DNA from: Helicobacteraceae bacterium
GTDB lineage: Bacteria > Campylobacterota > Campylobacteria > Campylobacterales > Sulfurimonadaceae
Assembly (NCBI GenBank): GCA_030642185.1
Contig: DAOWOG010000107.1
Coordinates: 1 to 5,637, forward strand
Length of the DNA: 5,637 nt
Direction of reading: 5' to 3'
A model generated the notes under the pieces. It was given only the letters and a program-made list of their open reading frames with translations, did no database searches and was not told the origin of the DNA. Position numbers and translations under genes: made by a program. Each line of letters opens with the position of its first letter. The first letter of the stretch is position 1. Below, piece after piece: positions 1-5,428 of this stretch.

Positions 1-233
1 GTCGGTGCCATATCTGCCGAATATTTCAAAACAAATATCGGCATACCACGATAGACAACAACTTCCAGCTTATTCGCTTTCATTCCTGAGACATCAACTA
101 TTGTATAGCCTGCGGCCATAACACTTGGTAGCGGATCCCAGGTTTTTTTCATGGCTATCAGTGAAGCGACTGCTCCGACACCTGCAACGGCGCCGAACGC
201 TTTACCGATAAACCCTCTTCTGCTTTCTTCCAT
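1..233 (-). CDS. petA: Ubiquinol-cytochrome c reductase Rieske iron-sulfur subunit, N-terminal part (cut by window edge)
   Basis: Only the first 77 codons are inside the window; the gene continues past position 1. The product begins MEESRRGFIGKAFG, a twin-arginine signal (SRRGFIG) followed by a glycine/alanine-rich hydrophobic segment (about residues 9-27) that would be the single membrane anchor. After it comes WDPLPSVMAAG, the hinge region typical of Rieske subunits, and the start of the periplasmic beta domain. The 2Fe-2S ligand motifs (CxH and CxxH) lie further on and cannot be checked. Known role of the family: electron transfer from quinol to cytochrome c in the bc1 complex of the inner membrane, with export by Tat. 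The start is supported by AAGGAG nine nt upstream of ATG (on the minus strand). Downstream petB and petC are expected outside the window. The name rests on the signal, hinge and neighbours, so it is good but not complete evidence. Confidence 0.85.
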   Translation of the reverse strand, partial: MEESRRGFIGKAFGAVAGVGAVASLIAMKKTWDPLPSVMAAGYTIVDVSGMKANKLEVVVYRGMPIFVLKYSADMAP

Positions 234-267
234 ATTTTCACACTCCTTAGGTGGAATTTCAGTGTCT

Positions 268-273
268 ATAATA
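268..273 (-). promoter_or_regulatory. Possible -10 element (TATTAT) upstream of petA
   Basis: The 63-nt gap between the glycosyltransferase-like gene and petA is AT-rich and reads TATATATTATAGAC on the minus strand. TATTAT would place a start near 261 and give a leader of about 28 nt holding the AAGGAG ribosome site. No good -35 is visible, which is common in Campylobacterota sigma-70 promoters. Read-through from mnmG is an equally good explanation for petA expression. Confidence 0.28.
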
Positions 274-296
274 TATAAAGAAGAATTAATATCTTA

Positions 297-1163
297 TTAA
301 GCTAAGTTTATCTTTATAAAGTCAATAAGTTTCTGAGTAGTTTGCGGACATGCATGATACTTATGTGACATAATTTTTTGCAGTATATGAGAGAGTTTTT
401 CCTGATCGAAACCATCAATAACCGGAATGTTTAACGATTCAAACAGCGGTATAAAATCACGCGGATAATCGGCTCTTTGCATAAAGACCGGGCGGCCGCC
501 TGCAGCCAGATTTTCCAGGACAGCCTGAGGCGAAGCTGTCACCAGTACTTTAGCGTGTCTGATCACCTCATCATACTCCTCGAATTCATACTGTTTTTGA
601 AAGGCCGGTGCCAGTTTTTGTTCGTAATCCATAAAAAAATAAAAGCCTAACAACAGGTCAAAATCCAAGCCTTCAAGCATACTGATATTTACCGCCAAAT
701 CCTCTTCATAATCATCATCACCAAAGAAAAAAACACGTTCAATCGTTTTTTCAAAATGACCGAAATAGAGATCATCAACAGCAATATCGTTACAGACACC
801 CTCTTCTTTCAGATAAGGATTGACCAGCAGTTCATTGGTATGTTTTGCATCATTCGGATCATCACTGACACGTATGAACGTTGAGAAGAACTGTGTCATA
901 TCTTCATGCAGTACCGGGTTCAGTTCTGCCGAATCAAAGATAATTTTATCTCCGTGAATGGCGATCTGCGGGATGTTACGAACAACGTCAACTCCGACGG
1001 AACGTTTAATCCCAAAATCTTTGGCAATCGAAGCGATTCGGTAGTCAGATGTCAAAAGCGTTATATCCGTTTCTTTGCCAAGTGCACGAATAATTGTCGC
1101 AGCACGGCGAAAACGGTCCAGACCGATACGGTGGCCGGTATGAACATAATAAAATAATCTCAT
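297..1163 (-). CDS. Conserved hypothetical protein with glycosyltransferase (GT-B, MurG-like) features
   Basis: This is a 288-residue soluble protein with no signal peptide. The N-terminus [18 protein letters not shown] followed by a helix ([10 protein letters not shown]) resembles the first nucleotide-binding-like strand and the GH.xGL.R loop of GT-B enzymes of the MurG/PseG kind. Near residues 206-230 the chain reads [21 protein letters not shown], which resembles the donor-sugar binding helix and loop of the C-terminal GT-B domain (a surveillance of who binds, then 'AxGxP'). The middle (residues 144-190) is acidic and rich in F/Y. The ATG overlaps the mnmG stop as ATGA, so translation is likely coupled to mnmG. 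No substrate can be named. It could be a lipid or surface-sugar transferase, or a degenerate GT-like protein used for something else; the fold call is my inference from motif resemblance only. Confidence 0.75.
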   Translation of the reverse strand: MRLFYYVHTGHRIGLDRFRRAATIIRALGKETDITLLTSDYRIASIAKDFGIKRSVGVDVVRNIPQIAIHGDKIIFDSAELNPVLHEDMTQFFSTFIRVSDDPNDAKHTNELLVNPYLKEEGVCNDIAVDDLYFGHFEKTIERVFFFGDDDYEEDLAVNISMLEGLDFDLLLGFYFFMDYEQKLAPAFQKQYEFEEYDEVIRHAKVLVTASPQAVLENLAAGGRPVFMQRADYPRDFIPLFESLNIPVIDGFDQEKLSHILQKIMSHKYHACPQTTQKLIDFIKINLA

Positions 1164-3037
1164 TTTTTTCCTTTTTCTGCCATTTTGATGTAAATATGTA
1201 AAATTTCGATCGCAGCGGGTGTCACCCCGCTGATCTGTGAAGCGGCCTGAAGCGTTGGCGGATTAAACGTCTCCATCTTTTCGATGATCTCTTTTGAAAA
1301 TCCTTTCACACTTTTAAAATCAAAGCCTTCCGGAATCTTAATGTGCATGTTTTTTTTCATCTTCTCGATCTCGTCTAACTGTTTTTCAACATAACGTGCG
1401 TATTTGGCTTCCACCATTATCTGCTCTTGAATGTATGGGTTATACTGTGCCAGTTCAGGCAGCAGCTGTGTCAGTTTTTCAAGTGTAAACGATTTACGGG
1501 CAATGATCTGCTGCGCACCGACTTTATCGTTGATACGCTCTTCGCCAATGCTCTCTAGAAATGCTATGAACTCTTTGTTCGGTGTAAAACTCGTCTCATT
1601 AATGCGTTGCGTGCCCGCTTCTATCTGTTCTTTCTTAACCTGTGTTGCACGGTATGCTTCATCACCGAGCAGTCCAAGATCATGGCCGTATCTGCTCAGA
1701 CGGATATCGGCGGACTCTTCACGCAGAAGCAGACGATACTCAGCGCGCGAGGTGAACATACGGTAAGGTTCTTTCGTTCCCTTCGTGACCAAATCATCGA
1801 TCAGCACCCCTATGTAGGCTTCATCACGTCCTAAAACCAGAGGCTCTTTTCCCTGAATAGCCAAAGCGGCATTGATCCCGGCCATCAGTCCCTGGGCAGC
1901 CGCCTCTTCATAACCGGTTGTTCCGTTGATCTGTCCGGCAAGATAGAGGTTATTAACCTTTTTGGTTTCCAATGAATGTTTGAGCTCCGTCGGATCGACA
2001 TAATCATACTCAATGGCATACCCGTAACGGACGATCCTGGCATTTTCCATCCCACGCACCGAATGAACCATCTCCAACTGTACATCCGGAGGAAGCGACG
2101 TACTCATCCCGTTGATATAACACTCGGTGTTATCCATCGTCTGCGGTTCAATAAAGAGATGATGACGGTCTTTATCGCGAAAACGGTTGATCTTGTCTTC
2201 AATACTTGGACAATAGCGTGGTCCGACCCCTTCGATCTGCCCGGTAAAGAGCGGTGCTCGGTGAAAATTGCCTTCGATGATGCCGTGGGTATCTTCATTT
2301 GTATAGGCAATGTAACACGGAAGCTGCTCTTTTTCATCGGCAAACCGGTTTCGGTCGGTACGGAAACTAAAAGGGGTCGGTACGTCATCTCCAGGCTGTG
2401 CTTCCATCACGGAAAAGTCAATCGTTGAACTATCAATACGAGGGCAGGTTCCGGTCTTCAGACGTCCGATCTTCAAACCGCATGCTATTAACGATCCGGA
2501 AAGTTTATTTGCCGCAAATTCGCCAAAACGCCCTGCTTCATGTGTCGTCTCACCGATGTGAACCACCCCTTTTAAAAATGTTCCCGTCGTTAAAATGACC
2601 TTTTTCGCTTTGTATTCATTTAAGAGGTTGGTCCGCACACCGACAACACTGCCCTCTTCAAGCAGCAGATCATCCACCATCTCCTGGATCAGTTCCAAAT
2701 TTGGCGTAGTCAGGATGATATTACGGGCAATAATACGGTAACGGTCCATATCAATCTGCGCACGCGTTCCACGCACCGCCGGCCCTTTGGCCGCATTTAA
2801 AATACGAAACTGTATCCCCGCTTCATCAGTAATCAGTCCCATCTCACCGCCGAGCGCATCCAACTCACGCACAAGGTGCCCTTTTGCCAGTCCGCCTACG
2901 GCAGGATTGCAACTTGTCGCTCCCACCTGTTCTGCCAAAATAGAGACCATTAAGGTCTTTTGCCCCATACGCGCCGAAGCCAGCGCCGCTTCAATCCCGG
3001 CATGTCCGCCGCCTACGACGATTACATCATAATTCAT
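1160..3037 (-). CDS. mnmG: tRNA uridine-5-carboxymethylaminomethyl(34) synthesis enzyme MnmG (GidA)
   Basis: The 625-residue product matches the usual length of MnmG. It opens with the FAD-binding dinucleotide fold [14 protein letters not shown] (GGGHAG at residues 9-14). It carries the family motif [16 protein letters not shown] (from Cys43), [12 protein letters not shown] near 152, the second conserved cysteine in [11 protein letters not shown] (Cys276), and the second signature [17 protein letters not shown] around 367-383. The C-terminal helical part that binds MnmE is present. With MnmE it uses FAD, NADH and methylene-tetrahydrofolate plus glycine or ammonium to modify U34 of tRNAs that read split codon boxes; it acts in the cytoplasm. 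The chosen ATG has GGAAA about 6 nt upstream; other upstream ATGs are out of frame. The frame is intact. It is the first gene of a minus-strand unit with the glycosyltransferase-like gene (4-nt overlap) and perhaps petA. Confidence 0.97.
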   Translation of the reverse strand: MNYDVIVVGGGHAGIEAALASARMGQKTLMVSILAEQVGATSCNPAVGGLAKGHLVRELDALGGEMGLITDEAGIQFRILNAAKGPAVRGTRAQIDMDRYRIIARNIILTTPNLELIQEMVDDLLLEEGSVVGVRTNLLNEYKAKKVILTTGTFLKGVVHIGETTHEAGRFGEFAANKLSGSLIACGLKIGRLKTGTCPRIDSSTIDFSVMEAQPGDDVPTPFSFRTDRNRFADEKEQLPCYIAYTNEDTHGIIEGNFHRAPLFTGQIEGVGPRYCPSIEDKINRFRDKDRHHLFIEPQTMDNTECYINGMSTSLPPDVQLEMVHSVRGMENARIVRYGYAIEYDYVDPTELKHSLETKKVNNLYLAGQINGTTGYEEAAAQGLMAGINAALAIQGKEPLVLGRDEAYIGVLIDDLVTKGTKEPYRMFTSRAEYRLLLREESADIRLSRYGHDLGLLGDEAYRATQVKKEQIEAGTQRINETSFTPNKEFIAFLESIGEERINDKVGAQQIIARKSFTLEKLTQLLPELAQYNPYIQEQIMVEAKYARYVEKQLDEIEKMKKNMHIKIPEGFDFKSVKGFSKEIIEKMETFNPPTLQAASQISGVTPAAIEILHIYIKMAEKGKK

Positions 3038-3088
3038 CTGTTTTCCATATACAAGGGCATCACTTTAGCCCTATCATTCAATACTGCG

Positions 3089-3094
3089 ATTATA
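3089..3094 (-). promoter_or_regulatory. Putative mnmG promoter, -10 TATAAT
   Basis: On the minus strand the sequence reads AAAGGGTATAATCGCAG, a perfect -10 hexamer. A start near 3082 would give a leader of about 45 nt before the mnmG ATG. There is no recognisable -35 hexamer 17 nt upstream; that position holds the GC-rich palindrome at 3110-3119. Confidence 0.5.
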
Positions 3095-3109
3095 CCCTTT
3101 CTTCCAGCG

Positions 3110-3119
3110 CTCCCGGGAG
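3110..3119. promoter_or_regulatory. 10-bp perfect palindrome CTCCCGGGAG between divergent promoters
   Basis: CTCCCGGGAG is its own reverse complement. It covers the place where the -35 of the mnmG promoter should be (-10 at 3094-3089) and lies about 50 bp upstream of the tRNA -10. This location suits an operator, but one 10-bp palindrome is weak evidence and it may be chance. Confidence 0.25.
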
Positions 3120-3170
3120 TTAACTTAGGCACATCAATGTTTTTTAATCAAAACTTGAGAATTAAAAGCC

Positions 3171-3176
3171 TATAAT
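3171..3176 (+). promoter_or_regulatory. Putative tRNA-Ser promoter, -10 TATAAT
   Basis: A perfect TATAAT lies 17 nt before the 5' end of the mature tRNA, so a start near 3183 would leave a short 5' leader for RNase P. The TTGAGA at 3155-3160 is only 10 nt from it, too close to be a standard -35. The upstream region has T and A tracts, as in many Campylobacterota promoters. Confidence 0.55.
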
Positions 3177-3193
3177 TCCGTCCTACAAAATGT

Positions 3194-3281
3194 AGAGAGG
3201 TGGCCGAGTGGTCGAAGGCGCACGCCTGGAACGCGTGTGTGGAGCAATCCACCGTGGGTTCGAATCCCATCCTCTCTGCCA
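3194..3281 (+). tRNA. tRNA-Ser, anticodon GGA
   Basis: An 88-nt class II tRNA folds cleanly by hand. The acceptor stem is AGAGAGG (3194-3200) with CCTCTCT (3271-3277), and the discriminator is G3278, as expected for serine, followed by an encoded CCA (3279-3281). The D stem is GCC/GGC (3203-3205, 3217-3219), the anticodon stem CACGC/GCGTG (3221-3225, 3233-3237), and the anticodon GGA lies at 3228-3230. A long variable arm GTGGA-GCAA-TCCAC (3239-3252) is the hallmark of tRNA-Ser. The T stem is GTGGG/CCCAT with loop TTCGAAT. It reads UCC and UCU codons. Its 3' end marks the point where base composition drops, which suggests use as an integration site. I find no second copy of its 3' end inside the window. 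Confidence 0.97.
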
Positions 3282-3360
3282 TATACAATTAAAAACCTCC
3301 TTCAAACATCGTAAAATAGGCACTTTCATACACACTTTAAGGTTTGATCTAATACCCCTT

Positions 3361-3406
3361 AGTCCGCTCTGAGTCCGCAGCATAGTGAAAAGTCCGTAAT
3401 AGTCCG
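3361..3406 (+). repeat. Four AGTCCG direct repeats with helical phasing
   Basis: AGTCCG occurs at 3361-3366, 3372-3377, 3391-3396 and 3401-3406. The start-to-start steps are 11, 19 and 10 bp, so all four sites fall on roughly the same face of the helix, as two pairs. The last two extend to AGTCCGTAA and the first two to AGTCCGC. The array begins 80 bp past the tRNA end, in a stretch without a gene. Arm-type integrase sites and excisionase sites have this character (short direct repeats near a tRNA attachment core), so that is the likeliest role; no protein partner is proven. The rest of 3282-3505 shows nothing else apart from the weak terminator. Confidence 0.5.
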
Positions 3407-3443
3407 TAAATAAATGCTTACTATAAATACATATGTGAAGTTG

Positions 3444-3470
3444 GATAAAGAACGGTGTCAAGCCACCCGT
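3444..3470 (-). terminator. Weak rho-independent terminator for the minus-strand accessory genes
   Basis: On the minus strand ACGGGTG (3470-3464) can pair with CACCGT (3457-3452) across a 6-nt loop GCTTGA, with one bulged base, and is followed by TTCTTTAT. It lies 36 nt after the stop of the interrupted gene at 3506. The stem is short and the T tract is broken, so it is a modest candidate. Confidence 0.35.
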
Positions 3471-3505
3471 CTTAATGATGAGGTTTGCTTTTAGGTGATA
3501 CTTAT

Positions 3506-3817
3506 TTACTCAAATATCTTTGTTTTCGGATTATATCGCCGTGCTTTTGGAAATGGACGGTTTTTGTAGTCAGACTTTTTTTGATCTTCAATATGGGTTT
3601 TTATTGCTTCGGATGCTTCTGATATTTTGTGCAGATCAATTATAGTATTGAGTTCATCTGCTGCTTGTTGAAGTGCTTCTTTGGTTGTAGGTTCTTTTGT
3701 TGGCTTCTCTGTTACCACCGCTACAGGATGCTGAGTGCCAAGCAGTGCGCTGATCTCATCGGTTACCTGTTGCAACGATTCAATATTTTACTTCTCTATT
3801 TTATCGTAGTAATTCAT
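3506..3817 (-). pseudogene. Small hydrophilic protein gene interrupted by an in-frame TAA at codon 10
   Basis: From ATG at 3817 the frame reads MNYYDKIEK, then TAA (3790-3788), and continues in the same frame as NIESLQQVTDEISALLG to a TAA at 3508-3506, about 103 residues in all. The part after the stop is open for 93 codons and looks coding: a likely helix or coiled coil, then a Pro/Thr/Lys linker (EKPTKEPTTKE), a second helix (residues about 50-80) and a basic tail (RPFPKARRYNPKTKIFE). The fragments either side of the TAA join smoothly. One base change from AAA, CAA or GAA would make it. The alternative is a real 89-residue gene starting at TTG 3775, but the only purine-rich stretch (GAGAAG) is 15 nt away, and the ATG at 3817 also lacks a clear ribosome site. 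Function unknown; no family recognised. It follows the three-gene cassette by 89 nt on the same strand. Confidence 0.45.
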
Positions 3818-3906
3818 GTTGTAATGATAATTAAATTGAAATGATATGTGGCCGAGAGTGCCAATAAAGAAAAAAGACAACATCGTAGTTAAAGTGGTAT
3901 AAATAC

Positions 3907-4302
3907 TTATAAATTTAGCTCGTTAGTTTCATTATTAATATCATCACACCTATAAAAATTTTCAGGGTATGCTTCAAATGCATCTTTTAAAACTTTTCTT
4001 GCTTTCTTATCACCTATCTTTAAGATATCTCTATGACAAGTATCCCCTGTGCTACTTACTGTACTTACTATGTTGCACTCTGTAGGTAAAATTAATGGAT
4101 CTATTACCCAGAATAAGACAGGTGTCCCTGCGGCTGAAAGATAGAACTTGTCGATATGCCTACAAATTGATTTTGATACGGATTCTGCGCACGCTCTATC
4201 GAATAATGAAATGCCACCATTATAGTTTCTAAAGGCCAAGCTTTTGAAGTTTCCTCTTCGTGGGTCCCAATGTTCAGAGTTGATAACTCGGATGTATTCC
4301 AA
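3907..4302 (-). CDS. Uncharacterised Cys/His-containing protein, third gene of the cassette
   Basis: 131 residues, TTG start. The start is supported by AAGGA five nt upstream; that ribosome site lies inside the second gene. Visible motifs are EHWDPRRGNFKSLAF (residues 10-24), GGISLFDRACAE (29-40), ICRHIDKFY (46-54), a hydrophobic strand VLFWVID with PLILP (62-73) and SSTGDTCHRDI (83-93), followed by a basic helix. Cys38, Cys47, Cys89 and Cys119 with His49 and His90 could form a metal or catalytic site, but I cannot say which. No signal peptide or membrane span. The pattern of spaced conserved-looking motifs (EHWD.., GDxCH) is of a kind I associate with small accessory proteins of unknown function in variable regions; I know no experimentally established role. 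It overlaps the second gene by 199 nt in another frame, and this frame is clearly the better coding one in the overlap. Confidence 0.72.
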   Translation of the reverse strand: MEYIRVINSEHWDPRRGNFKSLAFRNYNGGISLFDRACAESVSKSICRHIDKFYLSAAGTPVLFWVIDPLILPTECNIVSTVSSTGDTCHRDILKIGDKKARKVLKDAFEAYPENFYRCDDINNETNELNL

Positions 4303-4688
4303 ATTTCTTCCTTATGCATTTTCATAATATTGTCGTATGCGTCATTTAAGCTTATATTTTCTCTATGAAAAACATCATTACCATCTTTCTCATAAAGACA
4401 TTCTAGTATCTGATCTTCTTTTACAATGAATTCCATATAGCGTTTTTTATAATATAAAGCTATCATTATTTCAGCATCTAATCCCGGGAAAAAATCAATT
4501 GTGTATATTGCTCTATTTACGGCATATTTATATAATTTCTTTGCTAAAACTACCGTGATCTCATTAAAAGCTTTTCCTTCAACTCCATAACTCCAGTTTT
4601 CTTCAAAAGTTAAAAAATTATTGAGCTTATCTAGTATGTCTTCGCCTGTTTTATATTTATATATTGATGAAAATTTTGTATCGTTCAC
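4104..4688 (-). CDS. Uncharacterised protein, second gene of the cassette, with an out-of-frame C-terminal tail
   Basis: 194 residues from a GTG that overlaps the stop of the first gene as GTGA; ribosome site weak (GAAAGA), so translational coupling is likely. The core is residues 1-128: a helix EDILDKLNNFL, then ENWSYGVEGKAFNEITVVLAKKL (30-52), FFPGLDAEIMIALYYKKRYMEFIV (66-89), and ILECLYEKDGNDVFHRENISLNDAYDNIMK (94-123). This W-x-YG, helix, P-G-x-D-A-E-I, strand, strand order suggests a small alpha/beta domain. From residue 129 on, the reading frame runs through the start of the third gene in a different phase and the tail (GTHEEETSKAW to the end) has no domain character. The tail is probably accidental extension, either through loss of an ancestral stop near residue 130-145 or a real long overlap. 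Function unknown. Confidence 0.72.
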   Translation of the reverse strand: MNDTKFSSIYKYKTGEDILDKLNNFLTFEENWSYGVEGKAFNEITVVLAKKLYKYAVNRAIYTIDFFPGLDAEIMIALYYKKRYMEFIVKEDQILECLYEKDGNDVFHRENISLNDAYDNIMKMHKEEIWNTSELSTLNIGTHEEETSKAWPLETIMVAFHYSIERAQNPYQNQFVGISTSSIFQPQGHLSYSG

Positions 4689-4960
4689 GATTTAGTCTTT
4701 CTATCAATTTCGTCGGTAGTTATAATAGTATTCTCAGTTATGCGCTCAAATTCAGCAATTAATAAGCCTAGTTTTTCAGACAATGTTTTAGCCATTGTAA
4801 ATGACATATTAAGTTTATATTTTGCACTTCCATTTTTGCTGAGAACTACCAGTACATCACCATTACCTATTGCCACTTGAAAACCATTGAAATATATCTC
4901 ATCTATCTCTTGATTATTTAATACACTAGCGAGCGAGCTTGTATCTTTTGTGTTTTTCAT
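4685..4960 (-). CDS. Small DUF3467-like protein, first gene of the cassette
   Basis: 91 residues, ATG start with GGGA about 7 nt upstream. The core reads EIYFNGFQVAIGNGDVLVV (residues 21-39), then NGSAKYKLNMSFTMAKTLSEKLGLLIAEFE (43-72). The layout of two or three beta strands, then 'NMSxxxAKxLxxxLxxxIxxFE', resembles the DUF3467 family of small proteins, whose role is not established; the match is by pattern, not by search, and the sequence is shorter between the strands than typical. No signal peptide or membrane span, so it is cytoplasmic. It is the promoter-proximal gene of the cassette and its TGA stop overlaps the GTG of the next gene by 4 nt, which argues that the products are made in step and may act together. 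Confidence 0.75.
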   Translation of the reverse strand: MKNTKDTSSLASVLNNQEIDEIYFNGFQVAIGNGDVLVVLSKNGSAKYKLNMSFTMAKTLSEKLGLLIAEFERITENTIITTDEIDRKTKS

Positions 4961-4992
4961 TATCTATCCCATATTTAGGTAATTCATATGTC

Positions 4993-4998
4993 AATATA
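4993..4998 (-). promoter_or_regulatory. Putative cassette promoter, extended -10 TGT-TATATT
   Basis: Upstream of the first cassette gene the minus strand reads ATATGTGTTATATTGAC. TATATT with a preceding TGn forms an extended -10, giving a start near 4986 and a leader of about 25 nt that includes the GGGA ribosome site. The flanks from 4975 to 5050 are very A+T-rich. A perfect TTGACA at 4994-4989 overlaps it but has no -10 at a workable distance before the ATG. Confidence 0.4.
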
Positions 4999-5060
4999 AC
5001 ACATATTCTTTTATATATAGGTTTTATATATTAACACTTTTCAAATTTATTTTAAACTCC

Positions 5061-5186
5061 CTATACTTTGCCGTGAAGGCTATCGAATGTTTCAGGACGT
5101 GCCCTAGCACTGTTCACTACCCTTGCTTCGATTAATAAACCCTCAAAACGCCTGTTACCTTTACTTGAACCTTTACTGTTACCTAT
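5061..5186 (-). pseudogene. Short open frame with GNSK/GSSK repeats, no start codon (uncertain gene remnant)
   Basis: The frame is open for 41 codons and ends with TAG at 5063-5061. It begins IGNSKGSSKGNRRFEGLLIE and ends FDSLHGKV. It has no start codon of its own: an ATG at 5212 opens MHAIFQKFK one frame away and hits TAG exactly where this frame begins, so a single lost base would join them. The composition (basic repeat, then a regular alpha/beta-like stretch) looks like protein, but an open frame this short is also likely by chance. No family recognised. Confidence 0.2.
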
Positions 5187-5189
5187 TTA
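5154..5189 (+). repeat. Three-unit 12-bp tandem repeat, consensus GTTACCTTTACT
   Basis: The units are GTTACCTTTACT (5154-5165), TGAACCTTTACT (5166-5177) and GTTACCTATTTA (5178-5189). The first two share ACCTTTACT exactly. A 12-bp period is a multiple of three, and on the minus strand the repeat would encode GNSK-GSSK-GN. It may also be a protein-binding array or simple slippage product. Confidence 0.5.
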
Positions 5190-5408
5190 AACTTTTGAAA
5201 AATGGCGTGCATAAAATCGTTGCTAAGCGGTCGGTGTAGTAAAGGTGTGATCTGTAGAGATTGAGACCGCCCCCCCCTTGTATGACAGGTGCGAAACAGT
5301 ACGAACCCAAAACCAAACCAAGTATTATTACGGCTGTCAATACGCTTCTAAACACTTCAACACCGCGCTTTTAGCCATTACATGCCATTTTAAAGTGATT
5401 TTCTTCAT
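5179..5408 (-). pseudogene. Possible small membrane protein gene with a one-base frameshift
   Basis: From ATG at 5408 the frame reads MKKITLKWHVMAKSAVLKCLEAY and stops at TGA 5339-5337. Shifting one base near 5343 continues it as VLTAVIILGLVLGSYCF, a typical membrane span, then VIQGGGG and about 30 more residues to TAA at 5181-5179. The join would read CLEA-VLTAV, a natural-looking helix, and needs one extra G in GAAGCGTATTG. The whole would be about 76 residues. AGGGGG lies just before the ATG as a ribosome site. The Gly run is encoded by the G8 tract. Against it: the segments are short, and the opposite strand is also open over much of this stretch, so chance is a serious alternative. Confidence 0.27.
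5270..5277 (+). repeat. C8 homopolymer (G8 on the minus strand)
   Basis: Eight consecutive C follow GACCG. Poly-G/C runs of this kind are slippage-prone and drive phase variation in Campylobacter and Helicobacter. On the minus strand it would encode Gly codons in the candidate membrane protein, where a one-base change would move translation to another frame. Here the host gene is itself uncertain. Confidence 0.6.
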
Positions 5409-5411
5409 TTA

Positions 5412-5428
5412 CCCCCTATTTAACGGGG
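5412..5428 (-). promoter_or_regulatory. CCCC-loop-GGGG hairpin covering a possible ribosome binding site
   Basis: On the minus strand CCCC, an 8-nt loop GTTAAATA and GGGG(G) come immediately before TAAATG at 5408. The GGGG arm is the only purine-rich stretch that could serve as the ribosome site of that ATG, so folding would hide it. Only four G-C pairs form and the downstream frame is uncertain. Confidence 0.22.

Noticed and set aside
906..1157. 83-codon plus-strand frame
   Set aside because: Antisense shadow of the glycosyltransferase-like gene.
1431..3032. Several plus- and minus-strand frames of 66-150 codons inside mnmG
   Set aside because: All are shadows of the intact mnmG frame, with no ribosome sites or domain character.
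3183..3461. 92-codon minus-strand frame covering the tRNA
   Set aside because: It is the antisense reading of the tRNA gene (the well-known GWDSNPR-type artefact) plus flanking non-coding sequence.
3629..3844. 71-codon plus-strand frame rich in Cys and Leu
   Set aside because: It is antisense to the interrupted small gene, whose minus-strand frame has a better amino-acid pattern; the hydrophobicity comes from reading the reverse of Lys/Glu codons.
3848..3856. GTGGCCGAG, a 9-bp match to the D-arm region of the tRNA (3200-3208)
   Set aside because: Too short, from the wrong end of the tRNA for an att repeat, and the match does not extend.
3788..3878. 31-codon minus-strand extension (MLSFFFIG...) upstream of the ATG at 3817
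   Set aside because: No ribosome site, composition like translated non-coding A+T-rich DNA, and it ends at the same TAA.
4989..4994. Perfect TTGACA on the minus strand before the cassette
   Set aside because: The hexamer 17 nt downstream is TGGGAT, a poor -10, and a start there would fall at the ATG; the overlapping extended -10 is a better explanation.
5185..5191. T-TTA-AAT heptamer on the minus strand, a canonical -1 slippery sequence in frame with the end of the 5179-5408 candidate
   Set aside because: A -1 shift there meets TAG at once, so it would not fuse to the next frame; probably chance in A+T-rich DNA.
5283..5339. TGACAG/CTGTCA inverted pair
   Set aside because: Six bp arms with a 45-nt spacer are expected by chance in a stretch of this length.
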